Source of the DNA: Methylomonas sp.
Lineage (GTDB): Bacteria; Pseudomonadota; Gammaproteobacteria; Methylococcales; Methylomonadaceae
DNA length: 64,000 nt
Reading direction: 5' to 3'
NCBI GenBank assembly: GCA_002928965.1
Contig: PERU01000001.1
Span: forward strand, 372,001-436,000
The number at the start of each line of letters is the position of its first letter. Position 1 is the stretch's first letter. Below the pieces are notes generated by a model. That model ran no database searches. It was not told the DNA's origin and saw nothing but the letters and a program-made list of their open reading frames with translations. Positions 9,278 through 17,778 of the stretch are shown piece after piece. A program made the translations under genes and the position numbers.

Positions 9278-9960
9278 ACACTGAGGCAAAAGACAACGCG
9301 CTGTTTCCGGTAATACTGGGTTCGACAGTGCATGATATAAAAAACTCATTGGGTACATTGTTGGGATTGATTCAGCAACTATCCGGCAAGCAATCACCTG
9401 ATCAGGTAGATGATTTTCGGCAACTCGAATTTGAGGCCAATCGTATCAATCACAGTTTGATGCAGTTATTGGTGATGTACAAAATTGACAGCAATACATT
9501 CGGTTTAATCGAAGATGAATATGCGGCGCTGGATTTACTGAATGAAGCCAAAGCACAACAGGACAGGTTGTCGCAATTGCAAAATATTCAAGTGAGTATC
9601 GAATGTAGCGATGACGTATTATGCTATTGCGATTTTCAGCACGTCAGTAATGCGTTGGGTACTATCTTGAATAACGCTCAACGCTACAGTCGAAAAAAGG
9701 TTGTTATCTCCGCTAGCGAAGTGGAGGGTTATCTACTATTTTCTATTGAAGATGATGGCGAGGGTTATCCGCAACATCTGCTGAACGCTGATTTAAGCAA
9801 TCAATCGAATCTGGACTGGGTAACGGGCAATACCGGGTTGGGCTTGTATTTTGTCGCCGCAATTGCCGGTTTTCATAAAAACCGCGACAAATCCGGTTTT
9901 GTCAAAATCGATAATAACAGTCGCTTGGGTGGTGCTAGATTCAGTTTGTATTTGCCGTGA
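9274..9960 (+). CDS. Small cytosolic sensor histidine kinase
   Basis: A 228-residue kinase without membrane segments or an N-terminal sensor domain. The H box is STVHDIKNSLGTLLGL (about residues 15-30), followed by the N box (LNNAQRYSR), G1 (IEDDGEGYP) and G2 (GNTGLGLYFVAA) motifs of a HATPase_c domain. It starts inside the stop of the receiver/TPR gene (ATGA), so both are probably made together and act as partners. Lack of a sensor domain means its input may come through the TPR scaffold. The pair precedes the rhamnose genes, but a control link is not shown. Confidence 0.85.
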   Translation: MNTEAKDNALFPVILGSTVHDIKNSLGTLLGLIQQLSGKQSPDQVDDFRQLEFEANRINHSLMQLLVMYKIDSNTFGLIEDEYAALDLLNEAKAQQDRLSQLQNIQVSIECSDDVLCYCDFQHVSNALGTILNNAQRYSRKKVVISASEVEGYLLFSIEDDGEGYPQHLLNADLSNQSNLDWVTGNTGLGLYFVAAIAGFHKNRDKSGFVKIDNNSRLGGARFSLYLP

Positions 9961-10056
9961 GGATGTAGATTTTATCAACAGAATTTCGCCACTAGCTTAA
10001 AATTAGCAGCCTAAAAAATTTGATCTTTTTGTACTTTAAATAAACTCCATACTTTT

Positions 10057-11127
10057 ATGACCATTTTAGTCACCGGCGGTGCCGGATTTATCGGCAGTAA
10101 CTTTGTTTTGGATTGGCTGGCAGGCAGCGATGAGACGGTTGTAAACATCGATAAACTTACCTACGCCGGCAATCTGCAAAATCTGGTTTCGCTGCAAAAT
10201 GATGCACGGCATGTGTTTGTGAAAGCGGATATTGCCGATTACGATACCATTGTGAAACTGCTTAACGATTATCAAATCCGAGCGGTCATCAATTTTGCCG
10301 CAGAATCACATGTAGACCGATCTATCCATGGTCCGGAAGATTTTATTCAAACCAATATCGTGGGTAGTTTCAGGCTGCTGGAAGCGGTGCGCTGCTATTG
10401 GAATACTTTGGAGCCACAAGCCAAGCAAGATTTTCGTCTATTGCATGTCTCGACTGATGAGGTATATGGTTCGCTGGAGAAAACCGACCCGCCTTTCGCC
10501 GAGTCCAACCAATATCAACCCAACAGTCCTTATTCCGCAAGCAAAGCAGCCAGTGATCATTTGGTTCGCGCTTATCATCACACCTATGGTTTGCCGGTAT
10601 TAACCACCAATTGCTCAAACAATTACGGTCCGTATCACTTTCCTGAAAAGCTGATCCCGTTGTGCATCCAAAATGCATTAACAGGCAAACCCCTACCCAT
10701 TTATGGCGATGGTCAACAGATTCGCGACTGGCTGTATGTCAAGGATCATTGCAGCGCCATACGCAAGGTTTTGGCCTCAGGACAATTGGGCGAGGTTTAC
10801 AACGTCGGTGGCTGGAACGAAAAAGCCAATCTGGATGTGGTACACACCTTATGCGCCATTCTGGATGAATTACAACCGCGCTACGATGGGAAATTGTATG
10901 CTGAACAAATCACTTATGTGACAGACAGGCCGGGCCACGACAGACGCTATGCAATTGACGCCGGCAAACTGGAAAGGGAATTAGGCTGGAAACCGGCCGA
11001 AACTTTTGAAACCGGAATCCGCAAAACGGTTCAATGGTATCTGCAGCATCAGGATTGGGTGAACAATGTGTTATCCGGTGATTATCAATCCTGGCTGGAC
11101 AAAAATTATGCTGATCGTAACCAATAA
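10057..11127 (+). CDS. rmlB: dTDP-glucose 4,6-dehydratase
   Basis: RmlB (RfbB) converts dTDP-glucose to dTDP-4-keto-6-deoxyglucose, the second step of dTDP-L-rhamnose synthesis in the cytoplasm. The 356-residue protein has the Rossmann motif TGGAGFIGSNF at the N-terminus, the catalytic YSASKAASD (Tyr-x-x-x-Lys) and NCSNNYGPYHFPEKLIP. It is the first gene of an rml cluster running rmlB-rmlD-rmlA-(MNT-HEPN)-rmlC. The ATG is preceded by an AT-rich leader with no strong ribosome site. Confidence 0.97.
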   Translation: MTILVTGGAGFIGSNFVLDWLAGSDETVVNIDKLTYAGNLQNLVSLQNDARHVFVKADIADYDTIVKLLNDYQIRAVINFAAESHVDRSIHGPEDFIQTNIVGSFRLLEAVRCYWNTLEPQAKQDFRLLHVSTDEVYGSLEKTDPPFAESNQYQPNSPYSASKAASDHLVRAYHHTYGLPVLTTNCSNNYGPYHFPEKLIPLCIQNALTGKPLPIYGDGQQIRDWLYVKDHCSAIRKVLASGQLGEVYNVGGWNEKANLDVVHTLCAILDELQPRYDGKLYAEQITYVTDRPGHDRRYAIDAGKLERELGWKPAETFETGIRKTVQWYLQHQDWVNNVLSGDYQSWLDKNYADRNQ

Positions 11128-11139
11128 CAGCGTGTGAAA

Positions 11140-12036
11140 ATGAAGATTTTGTTATTCGGTAAAAACGGTCAGGTGGGCTGGGAATTACAGCGCAGTCTGG
11201 CGTCGCTGGGGCAATTGGTGGCTTTGGATAGACACAGTCAAGCCTATTGCGGCGACTTAACTGATTCAACGGGCATTGCCAAAACTGTGAACGCTGTTCA
11301 GCCGGATGTGATTGTCAATGCGGCAGCGTATACCGCCGTTGATAAAGCCGAAACTGATATAGCACAGGCCGAATTGATCAACTACAAAGCACCGGAAGCT
11401 TTAGCCAATGCCGCCAAAGATTGTGGCGCTTGGCTGGTGCATTATTCAACGGACTATGTATTTGATGGCAGTGGCAACGCTGCTTGGCACGAAGCCGATC
11501 CTGTCAATCCGTTGAGCGTTTATGGCAAAACCAAACTGCAGGGTGAGCAGGCAATCCAGGATGCCGGTTGTTACCATCTGATTTTTCGCACCAGTTGGGT
11601 CTATGCGGCCCGAGGGCAAAATTTTGCCAAAACCATGATTCGACTGGCTCAAGAACGAGAGCAGCTATCAGTCATCAACGATCAATACGGTGCGCCAACC
11701 GGAGCTGAATTATTGGCTGATGTCACAGCTCATGCCATTCGGCTAGCCAGTCAACGACAGGATGTTAGCGGCCTGTATCATCTGGTGGCTGTCGGTGAAA
11801 CCAGCTGGTTCGATTATGCCTCTTATGTGTTGGATTTTGCCCGTCAGGCCGGCCTGACACTAAAGCTGTCTGAAAACGCTTTACAAGCCATTCCAACCAG
11901 TCAGTATCCAACCCCGGCTGAAAGGCCGTTAAACTCACGATTGAACACCGATAAACTCAAAACCACTTTCGATCTTGATTTGCCCGACTGGCGAATGGGT
12001 GTCGAACGCATGTTGATGGAAATTCATGGAAAATAA
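11140..12036 (+). CDS. rmlD: dTDP-4-dehydrorhamnose reductase
   Basis: RmlD (RfbD) performs the NAD(P)H-dependent last step giving dTDP-L-rhamnose. The 298-residue protein starts [17 protein letters not shown], with the cofactor-binding glycine motif, and has the catalytic YGKTKLQGE (Tyr-x-x-x-Lys). The ATG at 11140 matches the family N-terminus; a GTG two codons upstream is an alternative. It lies 12 bases after rmlB and two bases before rmlA, consistent with one operon. Confidence 0.96.
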   Translation: MKILLFGKNGQVGWELQRSLASLGQLVALDRHSQAYCGDLTDSTGIAKTVNAVQPDVIVNAAAYTAVDKAETDIAQAELINYKAPEALANAAKDCGAWLVHYSTDYVFDGSGNAAWHEADPVNPLSVYGKTKLQGEQAIQDAGCYHLIFRTSWVYAARGQNFAKTMIRLAQEREQLSVINDQYGAPTGAELLADVTAHAIRLASQRQDVSGLYHLVAVGETSWFDYASYVLDFARQAGLTLKLSENALQAIPTSQYPTPAERPLNSRLNTDKLKTTFDLDLPDWRMGVERMLMEIHGK

Positions 12037-12038
12037 CG

Positions 12039-12923
12039 ATGACACAACGTAAAGGCATTATTCTCGCCGGCGGCTCAGGTACCCGGTTGTACCCCGTCAC
12101 CAAAGCGGTATCCAAACAACTGCTACCTATTTACGACAAACCCATGATCTATTATCCGCTCAGTACCTTATTACTGGCGGGTATCCGGGATATTTTGATC
12201 ATTTCCACGCCTCAAGATACGCCGTTGTTTCAACAACTATTGGGGGATGGCAGTGATTGGGGCATTAATCTTTCTTATGCCGTACAACCTAGCCCCGATG
12301 GTTTGGCACAGGCTTTTATCATCGGAAAGGATTTCGTAGGTAATCATTCCAGTGCCTTGGTATTGGGCGATAATATTTTTTATGGTCATGATTTACAGGC
12401 TCAGCTACAAAATGCGGATAGCCAGCAAATTGGAGCGACAGTCTTTGCCTACCATGTCAAAGATCCTGAGCGTTATGGCGTGGTCAGTTTTGACGAACAG
12501 GGGCAGGCAACTTCGCTGGAAGAAAAGCCGGCAAAGCCTAAAAGTTACTACGCTGTCACGGGCTTATATTTTTATGACAACCAAGTTTTAGACATTGCCG
12601 CCAATTTAAAGCCTTCGTCGCGCGGAGAATTGGAAATCACCGATGTGAACAAAACCTACCTTGCTCAACAGCAACTCAGTGTAGAAATCATGGGACGGGG
12701 CTATGCGTGGCTGGATACCGGCACCCATGCCAGTTTGATCGAAGCCAGTAATTTCATCGAAACCATCGAAACCCGCCAAGGCTTAAAAGTCGCTTGTCCG
12801 GAAGAAATCGCCTGGCGCAGTGGCTGGATCGATAATGAAAAAATCGAAAAATTAGCCCAGCCGCTTGCCAAAAATGGATACGGTCAGTATCTTTTGTCCC
12901 TCCTGAATCAGCAAGTCTTTTAA
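12039..12923 (+). CDS. rmlA: Glucose-1-phosphate thymidylyltransferase
   Basis: RmlA (RfbA) makes dTDP-glucose from glucose-1-phosphate and dTTP, the first and feedback-controlled step of the pathway. The 294-residue protein carries the nucleotidyltransferase signature [20 protein letters not shown] and the [14 protein letters not shown] and LDTGTHASL motifs typical of RmlA. Two bases separate it from rmlD upstream and two from the MNT-type gene downstream, so the toxin-antitoxin-like pair is probably read through from this operon. Confidence 0.97.
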   Translation: MTQRKGIILAGGSGTRLYPVTKAVSKQLLPIYDKPMIYYPLSTLLLAGIRDILIISTPQDTPLFQQLLGDGSDWGINLSYAVQPSPDGLAQAFIIGKDFVGNHSSALVLGDNIFYGHDLQAQLQNADSQQIGATVFAYHVKDPERYGVVSFDEQGQATSLEEKPAKPKSYYAVTGLYFYDNQVLDIAANLKPSSRGELEITDVNKTYLAQQQLSVEIMGRGYAWLDTGTHASLIEASNFIETIETRQGLKVACPEEIAWRSGWIDNEKIEKLAQPLAKNGYGQYLLSLLNQQVF

Positions 12924-12925
12924 GA

Positions 12926-13228
12926 GTGCGTTTAAACAGTAATCAGATACGCTTTATTATGGAAAGCGTTTGCCAATATATAGGTCCGGAAACGGAAATT
13001 TATTTATTCGGCTCCAGAATCAATGACAACGCTAAAGGCGGCGATGTTGATCTGCTTATTGAAACCCCAGCGGCAGTGCCTTTACTTCAACAGGCTCAAA
13101 TAAAAATGCAGTTGGAGTCGTTTTTGGGCTTGCCTGTTGACCTGGTTTATAAAACGAAAGCTCGGGAAGCAACCGCATTTCAAACCATTGCTCGGAATCA
13201 TGCAGTAAGATTAAGCATTGAATCATGA
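12926..13228 (+). CDS. MNT-type minimal nucleotidyltransferase (MntA-like)
   Basis: The 100-residue protein has the minimal nucleotidyltransferase motif GSRINDNAKGGDVDLLIE (GS followed by a DxD-type pair). Such proteins are antitoxins that AMPylate or otherwise modify a HEPN partner in MNT/HEPN pairs. The start is a GTG two bases after the rmlA stop, chosen because RLNSNQIRFI matches the family N-terminus. It overlaps the HEPN-like gene by four bases. The location inside the rml operon is unusual; function is inferred from the family. Confidence 0.85.
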   Translation: MRLNSNQIRFIMESVCQYIGPETEIYLFGSRINDNAKGGDVDLLIETPAAVPLLQQAQIKMQLESFLGLPVDLVYKTKAREATAFQTIARNHAVRLSIES

Positions 13229-13746
13229 ATCTCAACGCCGAAAAGAATCATCTTGCTGACCTGCTTGAAGCAATACAACGATGTGTTTATTTTTTAAACG
13301 CCTCCAGCCAAAAAATCACATGGCCATTAACCGCCGAGTTTTTAGAAAACGAAAGAAAAAATATTGGCTTATTTGAAACGCTGGCGGCTATTAACGAACG
13401 ATTTGCCAAATTGCAAGACACTTTAGCGTCTGCCATGCGCCATGCCTGCATGCTCTCCGGTGAGCCCTGTGAGCGTTTTCTTAAAGTACTGAGTTTTTTT
13501 GAGAAGACTGGCGTTATAAGTACAGTGGAAAATTGGCAACTATGTCGTGCAACACGAAACTTGGCGGCACACGATTATGAAACAGATTATGCCGAAATTG
13601 CTGAACATTTTAATGCTTTGAGTGAGCTATCACCGGAACTTTTAAAAACTTCGGCCAGATTTTTAATCTATTGCCAAGAAAGCCTATCGATTTGTCCAAA
13701 ACAAAACGATTTTTCCGCCGAGTTTCTGGCAATCACCACTCTTTGA
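13225..13746 (+). CDS. HEPN-domain protein, HepT-like toxin partner
   Basis: The 173-residue helical protein contains ATRNLAAHDYETDYAEI near residue 110, the R-x4-H-x-Y RNase motif of HepT-type HEPN toxins. It is coupled to the upstream MNT gene (ATGA overlap), the standard antitoxin-toxin arrangement. It is longer than the typical 110-140-residue HepT and resembles the HepT-like group that is fused to a larger helical scaffold. RNase activity is inferred from the intact motif. Confidence 0.8.
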   Translation: MNLNAEKNHLADLLEAIQRCVYFLNASSQKITWPLTAEFLENERKNIGLFETLAAINERFAKLQDTLASAMRHACMLSGEPCERFLKVLSFFEKTGVISTVENWQLCRATRNLAAHDYETDYAEIAEHFNALSELSPELLKTSARFLIYCQESLSICPKQNDFSAEFLAITTL

Positions 13747-13774
13747 TTTTGTTTTTCTAACTCAGGAAATTTTC

Positions 13775-14323
13775 ATGCAAGCAATCCGTCTGTCCATCCC
13801 AGATGTAATTCTATTGACGCCAAACGTATTCGGTGACGAGCGTGGATTTTTCTTTGAAAGTTTCAATCAACAACGCTTTGAAGCATTAACAGGCCTCAAA
13901 CGCGAATTTGTGCAGGATAACCATTCCAAATCTCAAAAGGGGGTTTTGAGGGGGCTGCATTATCAACTACCGCCCAAAGCACAAGGAAAGCTGGTCAGAG
14001 TCGTGCAAGGTGAAGTATTTGATGTGGCGGTGGATATACGCAAAAATTCACCGACATTCGGCAAATGGGTAGGACAGATTTTATCAGCAGAAAACAATCA
14101 GCAAATGTGGATACCGGAAGGTTTCGCTCATGGTTTCCTCACCTTGTCTGATACGGCAGAGTTTTTGTACAAAACCACAGATTATTACGATCCTGGCTTT
14201 GAGCGTTGTATTGCCTGGAATGATGCCATGATAGAGGTGCAATGGCCCTTGACGGACACTCCGGTGTTGTCGGGTAAAGATCAGCAAGGCTCTGCAATCA
14301 AAATTGCCGAGGTTTTTGATTAA
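13775..14323 (+). CDS. rmlC: dTDP-4-dehydrorhamnose 3,5-epimerase
   Basis: RmlC (RfbC) epimerises dTDP-4-keto-6-deoxyglucose at C3 and C5 before RmlD reduction. The 182-residue cupin has FFFESFNQQRFEALTG and the active-site histidine in GVLRGLHYQLPP, plus EGFAHGFLTLSD. It is separated from rmlA by the MNT/HEPN pair, which splits the usual rmlBDAC or rmlBADC order. It ends the operon before a convergent gene. Confidence 0.96.
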   Translation: MQAIRLSIPDVILLTPNVFGDERGFFFESFNQQRFEALTGLKREFVQDNHSKSQKGVLRGLHYQLPPKAQGKLVRVVQGEVFDVAVDIRKNSPTFGKWVGQILSAENNQQMWIPEGFAHGFLTLSDTAEFLYKTTDYYDPGFERCIAWNDAMIEVQWPLTDTPVLSGKDQQGSAIKIAEVFD

Positions 14324-14420
14324 GGAAAATTCAACCTCTCACTGAGCGACTTGGTCGGCTGCTTGTCAATGCATCATGGAATGACCGAAGCCCATGATCA
14401 AACGCTCAGCTTGAAATGCA

Positions 14421-14455
14421 GCAGGTTTAATACGCTGTTATTACAACCTGCATTT
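14421..14455. terminator. Candidate terminator between rmlC and convergent ygjV-like gene
   Basis: GCAGGTT at 14421-14427 pairs with AACCTGC at 14445-14451 and is followed by ATTTTCTT. The stem is only seven pairs with a 17-base loop, so this is a modest candidate for the end of the rml operon. Confidence 0.4.
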
Positions 14456-14457
14456 TC

Positions 14458-14961
14458 TTAAAGTTTGCGTATGGTTCTGATATTTATCCCCACTGCCACC
14501 ACTTCGGCAAACAGTGCGGGCCAAGCTTGCCAATAGATATCATTGTTTATCCAGGCGAAACTGGAAGCAATTAAAGAGATGCGCATGTTGCGATTGTCAA
14601 AATAAACCAAGGCTAGGGTGGTGTTGATGACGGCAAACGCCGGCAACAAGGAAATAGCGCCTTGCCAGGACAGCCAGGTTAAACCGGCAAATATAAGTAT
14701 AAATCCACTTGCAGCAACATGTTTGCTGCCACTGCTGGTTAAACCTCCTGATAACAGCGTTCTCAAGGCTGTCACCGCCATGGTCAGGCCGGCAGTCCAG
14801 GCCGTCAGCAGTAAATATTGAATCGCCCAAAATCCTGCGCCGATAGCAGACCACCGGCGAAAATCGTGTTGGTGATGCAGATGATACGATCGCCATTCGA
14901 CCAATACGCCGATACCGCCAACCAGATAAGCCAGCTGTGTATAGCTCAAAGACGCTGCCAA
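14458..14961 (-). CDS. YgjV-family inner membrane protein
   Basis: The 167-residue protein consists almost entirely of about five hydrophobic helices and resembles the Imp-YgjV family (AYLVGGIGVLVEWRSYHLHH at the N-terminus, then WSAIGAGFWAIQYLLLTAWT). No function is established for this family. It starts six bases after the stop of the methyltransferase gene on the same strand, so the two may be cotranscribed. Confidence 0.7.
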   Translation of the reverse strand: MAASLSYTQLAYLVGGIGVLVEWRSYHLHHQHDFRRWSAIGAGFWAIQYLLLTAWTAGLTMAVTALRTLLSGGLTSSGSKHVAASGFILIFAGLTWLSWQGAISLLPAFAVINTTLALVYFDNRNMRISLIASSFAWINNDIYWQAWPALFAEVVAVGINIRTIRKL

Positions 14962-14967
14962 TGAAAG

Positions 14968-15891
14968 TTATGCCGATTTTACGGCGGTAAAAATTAAATA
15001 CTCGGTGAGCTTTTCCGTAAATAACTGATGTTGTGCCAGCCCCACCAGATAATTGGCGGTTTGTGCCTTAGTGCGCAACCCTAGCCATTGGCTGATTTTT
15101 TGGACGGGTTGCAGGCGTTTGGCGACTTTGTACATATAGTCTGCTGAGGGCAGGGTTTGCGCAGTGATGTCGTGGCAATGGATGTTGCTAAATCCCTGTT
15201 GCTGTAACAGCTGAGTAAACTCATCGCGTGCGCATAAATTGGGCACTGCCCAGCCGTTCAGGCAGGTCACCACCGCTTGCCATTGTTGTTCGTTGAACTG
15301 GCGTTGCAGTAAAAAGCCGTCACAGACGACTAAGCGGCCACCGGGCTTTAAGACCCGAAACGCTTCGCGCAAAAAATCGCCTTTATTCAAGGCATGGCAA
15401 CTGCTTTCCAAAGCCCAAACCACATCAAACGAGGCATCAGCAAACGGGGTTTTGCAAAAATCGCACACTTCAAAATTCACCAAATCGGCAACGCCATGGC
15501 GTTGCGCATGTTGGCGGGCATACTCTGCCTGTTTGGCGCTGATGGTGATGCCGGTAACCCGATTACCCTGTTGTTTGCCCATCCAGATGCTGCTGCCGCC
15601 AATACCACATCCGGCATCCAGCACTTTGTCGCCGGCCTGGATGCCGGCTTTTTCATACAGCACCTGATTTTTATTCAATAGCGCTTGATGTTGTTGATAG
15701 GGGCTGGTTTCATCCCAATAGCCATAATGCAGTGCCAGATTATCGCTGTTGCACCAGGCAAACAGATAGTCGCGATAGCACTCGTCGTAATGCTGAGTGG
15801 CATCGGCTTTGAGTTCGGCGCTGGACAGCTCGGTATTGGGCCGCAGGCTTTGATCGCGGTAATCCTGGTTAGGTTCTATGCTGTAAATCAT
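14968..15891 (-). CDS. SAM-dependent methyltransferase (class I)
   Basis: The 307-residue protein contains the class I SAM-binding motif VLDAGCGIGGSSIWMG (about residues 94-109) and a downstream VVWALESSCH and LKPGGRLVVCDG. The layout resembles methyltransferases of the tocopherol/sarcosine-dimethylglycine/cyclopropane synthase-like group that act on small amines or lipids. No substrate can be named. It is transcribed with the ygjV-like gene. Confidence 0.8.
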   Translation of the reverse strand: MIYSIEPNQDYRDQSLRPNTELSSAELKADATQHYDECYRDYLFAWCNSDNLALHYGYWDETSPYQQHQALLNKNQVLYEKAGIQAGDKVLDAGCGIGGSSIWMGKQQGNRVTGITISAKQAEYARQHAQRHGVADLVNFEVCDFCKTPFADASFDVVWALESSCHALNKGDFLREAFRVLKPGGRLVVCDGFLLQRQFNEQQWQAVVTCLNGWAVPNLCARDEFTQLLQQQGFSNIHCHDITAQTLPSADYMYKVAKRLQPVQKISQWLGLRTKAQTANYLVGLAQHQLFTEKLTEYLIFTAVKSA

Positions 15892-15937
15892 CAGTTGAAT
15901 GCGTGAGGCGGCGTTGTCAGCCGGTTAGTCGTTTAAG

Positions 15938-16339
15938 TTATTGAACGGGTTGGCCATTATATGTTAGTTCCAGCATGTTCTTCATGTCGGCGGAAGGTCG
16001 CTCGAATTTGGGGTGCTGGATTTTCAGTGATTTGATCAGCTGCGCAAGCGGTTGTAGATGGATGTTTTCCGGATCGAAACCGTAGCGGACTTTAAACAGG
16101 CTGCGCTGTTTGCCGACCGGTAAACCGGCCAAAATATCCGCTACACGTTGATCGATCAGCTGCCGGGCCAGCAACAAATCGGGATTTTGCTTGGATTTAT
16201 CGCTAGCTTGAGGTTGGGCCGATGCGGGTGCCGCGTCGTTATGCAAGTTCAGGCTTTTATTGCGCATGTCCATTAGACGACTGCTTTTGCCGGAGCTCAA
16301 TAGGTTAGTGCTGGTGGAACTGGGTTTGAATTCACTCAT
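15938..16339 (-). CDS. Conserved hypothetical protein with disordered N-terminus
   Basis: The 133-residue protein has a low-complexity Ser/Asn/Ala/Gln-rich first half and a more ordered second half with DLLLARQLIDQRVADILAGL and SLFKVRYGFDPENIHLQPL. I do not recognise the family. The ATG at 16339 overlaps the tcdA stop by eight bases, so it is coupled to tcdA. No signal peptide or membrane segment is seen. Confidence 0.65.
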   Translation of the reverse strand: MSEFKPSSTSTNLLSSGKSSRLMDMRNKSLNLHNDAAPASAQPQASDKSKQNPDLLLARQLIDQRVADILAGLPVGKQRSLFKVRYGFDPENIHLQPLAQLIKSLKIQHPKFERPSADMKNMLELTYNGQPVQ

Positions 16340-17093
16340 GTTCTGTGGCCTGCGGTTCAATGTGATGAGCGGCTTCGTGGATTAAATTGCGGATGACTAC
16401 CGAGGCACAAACGCCACCAAAGGCCGCCGGTAAATAGGAAATGGTGCCGTAAGCGGATTTTTTGTAATTGCTGCCATCGGTAAACATCAACGAATCCTTG
16501 TTGACCACTTCCGGCGAAAACACCACTTTTACGCCGCGACTGATGCCATGTTTGCGCAAACGGATGCGGATAAATTGTGCAAACGGGCAGTTATAGGTTT
16601 TGGAAATATCGACTACCTTGAGATGCGTCGGGTCCATTTTGCCGCCAGCCCCCATGGAGCTGACGATCTTCATTTTCCGCGATTTGGCCGCGCGGATTAA
16701 ATGAATTTTGGGGGTCAGGCTGTCGATGGCATCCACCACGTAATCGTAATGCGTATCCAGCAATTCGGCAGCAGTATCCGGGGTGATGAACTCGTGGCGG
16801 ATATGCAGTTTTAAGTCCGGGTTGATCGCCAACAAACGCTCGCCCATGATGTCTGCCTTGGATTGGCCGTGGGTGGTGGCCAATGCCGGCAATTGCCGAT
16901 TGCGATTGCTGGGGTCGACCACGTCACCATCAACAATGGTCATTTCACCGACACCGGCTCGGCAGATAAATTCGGCCGCGAACGAACCTACCCCGCCCAT
17001 GCCGACCACCAGCACGTGCGATTGTTGTAATTTATCCAGTTTGGGCTTGCCGATCAGTAATTCGGTGCGGGAAAGCCAGCTTAAATCAGTCAT
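16332..17093 (-). CDS. tcdA: tRNA threonylcarbamoyladenosine dehydratase
   Basis: TcdA (CsdL/YgdL) is an E1-like enzyme that cyclises t6A37 of tRNAs to ct6A using ATP. The 253-residue protein has the nucleotide-binding motif VLVVGMGGVGSFAAEFICRA followed by the conserved VDPSNRNRQLPAL stretch, and VVDAIDSLTPKIHLI. ATG 17093 is chosen because MTDLSWLSRTELLIG is the family N-terminus. It overlaps the tatD-like gene upstream and the hypothetical gene downstream by eight bases each, indicating an operon. Confidence 0.93.
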   Translation of the reverse strand: MTDLSWLSRTELLIGKPKLDKLQQSHVLVVGMGGVGSFAAEFICRAGVGEMTIVDGDVVDPSNRNRQLPALATTHGQSKADIMGERLLAINPDLKLHIRHEFITPDTAAELLDTHYDYVVDAIDSLTPKIHLIRAAKSRKMKIVSSMGAGGKMDPTHLKVVDISKTYNCPFAQFIRIRLRKHGISRGVKVVFSPEVVNKDSLMFTDGSNYKKSAYGTISYLPAAFGGVCASVVIRNLIHEAAHHIEPQATEHE

Positions 17094-17778
17094 GCGCAAA
17101 CACTCTTTCAAAATTGGCCACGATTTGGCGTTGCAGGATAGTCAGGTCTAATCCAAGGATTTTAGCCGCAGCGGCGTAGATTTCGCTAATTTCGTATGCG
17201 GAATCGTCCGTTTCCAGAAACAGCTGTTCAAGTGGAACGGCTTGCAGCGCATGGCTAGCCGGACTGCGCTCATTCAGCAAAGCCTTGCCAAAACACAGAT
17301 AAACTCCGTGTTTTGCAAGTTGTCCAGCCAGTTCCGCTTTGCCTGAAAAGCCATGCACGAGCCACGGCTGGGTGGGACGCAACTGTTTATATAACTGCAG
17401 CAGTTCGTTAAACGCTCGGACGCAATGCACGATTAGGGGTTTTTCCAAGCGTTCCGCGAGTTCCGCTTGATACCTAAATACCTGAATTTGTAAGGTCAGA
17501 TCAGTGCTTATGCTTTTATCCAAACCGCATTCACCCACGGCTACAATAATCCTGTCATTGAAAAGGCTTTGCATGTTTTGCAAGGATTGAGCGATTGTTT
17601 CGGGCTCGATGTACCAGGGATGTATGCCGATACTGAGCATATGTTGTAGATCCGCTTGGCAGGTCAGTAAATCCGGATTTGCGGTTATTTGGCTAAGGTC
17701 CAGGCTACGCAATTGCACTCCAGAGTCTGGTTTTATGTGGTGACAATGGATATCGATATACCTCGAATCGGCGGGCAT
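17086..17778 (-). CDS. TatD-family metal-dependent hydrolase
   Basis: The 230-residue protein follows the TatD layout: N-terminal metal motif YIDIHCHHI, SIGIHPWYI, the glutamate in VAVGECGLD, PLIVHCVRAF, LVHGFSG, and the terminal ETDDSAYE. TatD proteins are metal-dependent nucleases/hydrolases linked to DNA repair and oxidative damage. It is shorter than TatD proper (about 260), similar to YjjV-like members. The ATG at 17778 overlaps the recC stop by one base, so it is coupled to recC. Confidence 0.87.
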   Translation of the reverse strand: MPADSRYIDIHCHHIKPDSGVQLRSLDLSQITANPDLLTCQADLQHMLSIGIHPWYIEPETIAQSLQNMQSLFNDRIIVAVGECGLDKSISTDLTLQIQVFRYQAELAERLEKPLIVHCVRAFNELLQLYKQLRPTQPWLVHGFSGKAELAGQLAKHGVYLCFGKALLNERSPASHALQAVPLEQLFLETDDSAYEISEIYAAAAKILGLDLTILQRQIVANFERVFAHD

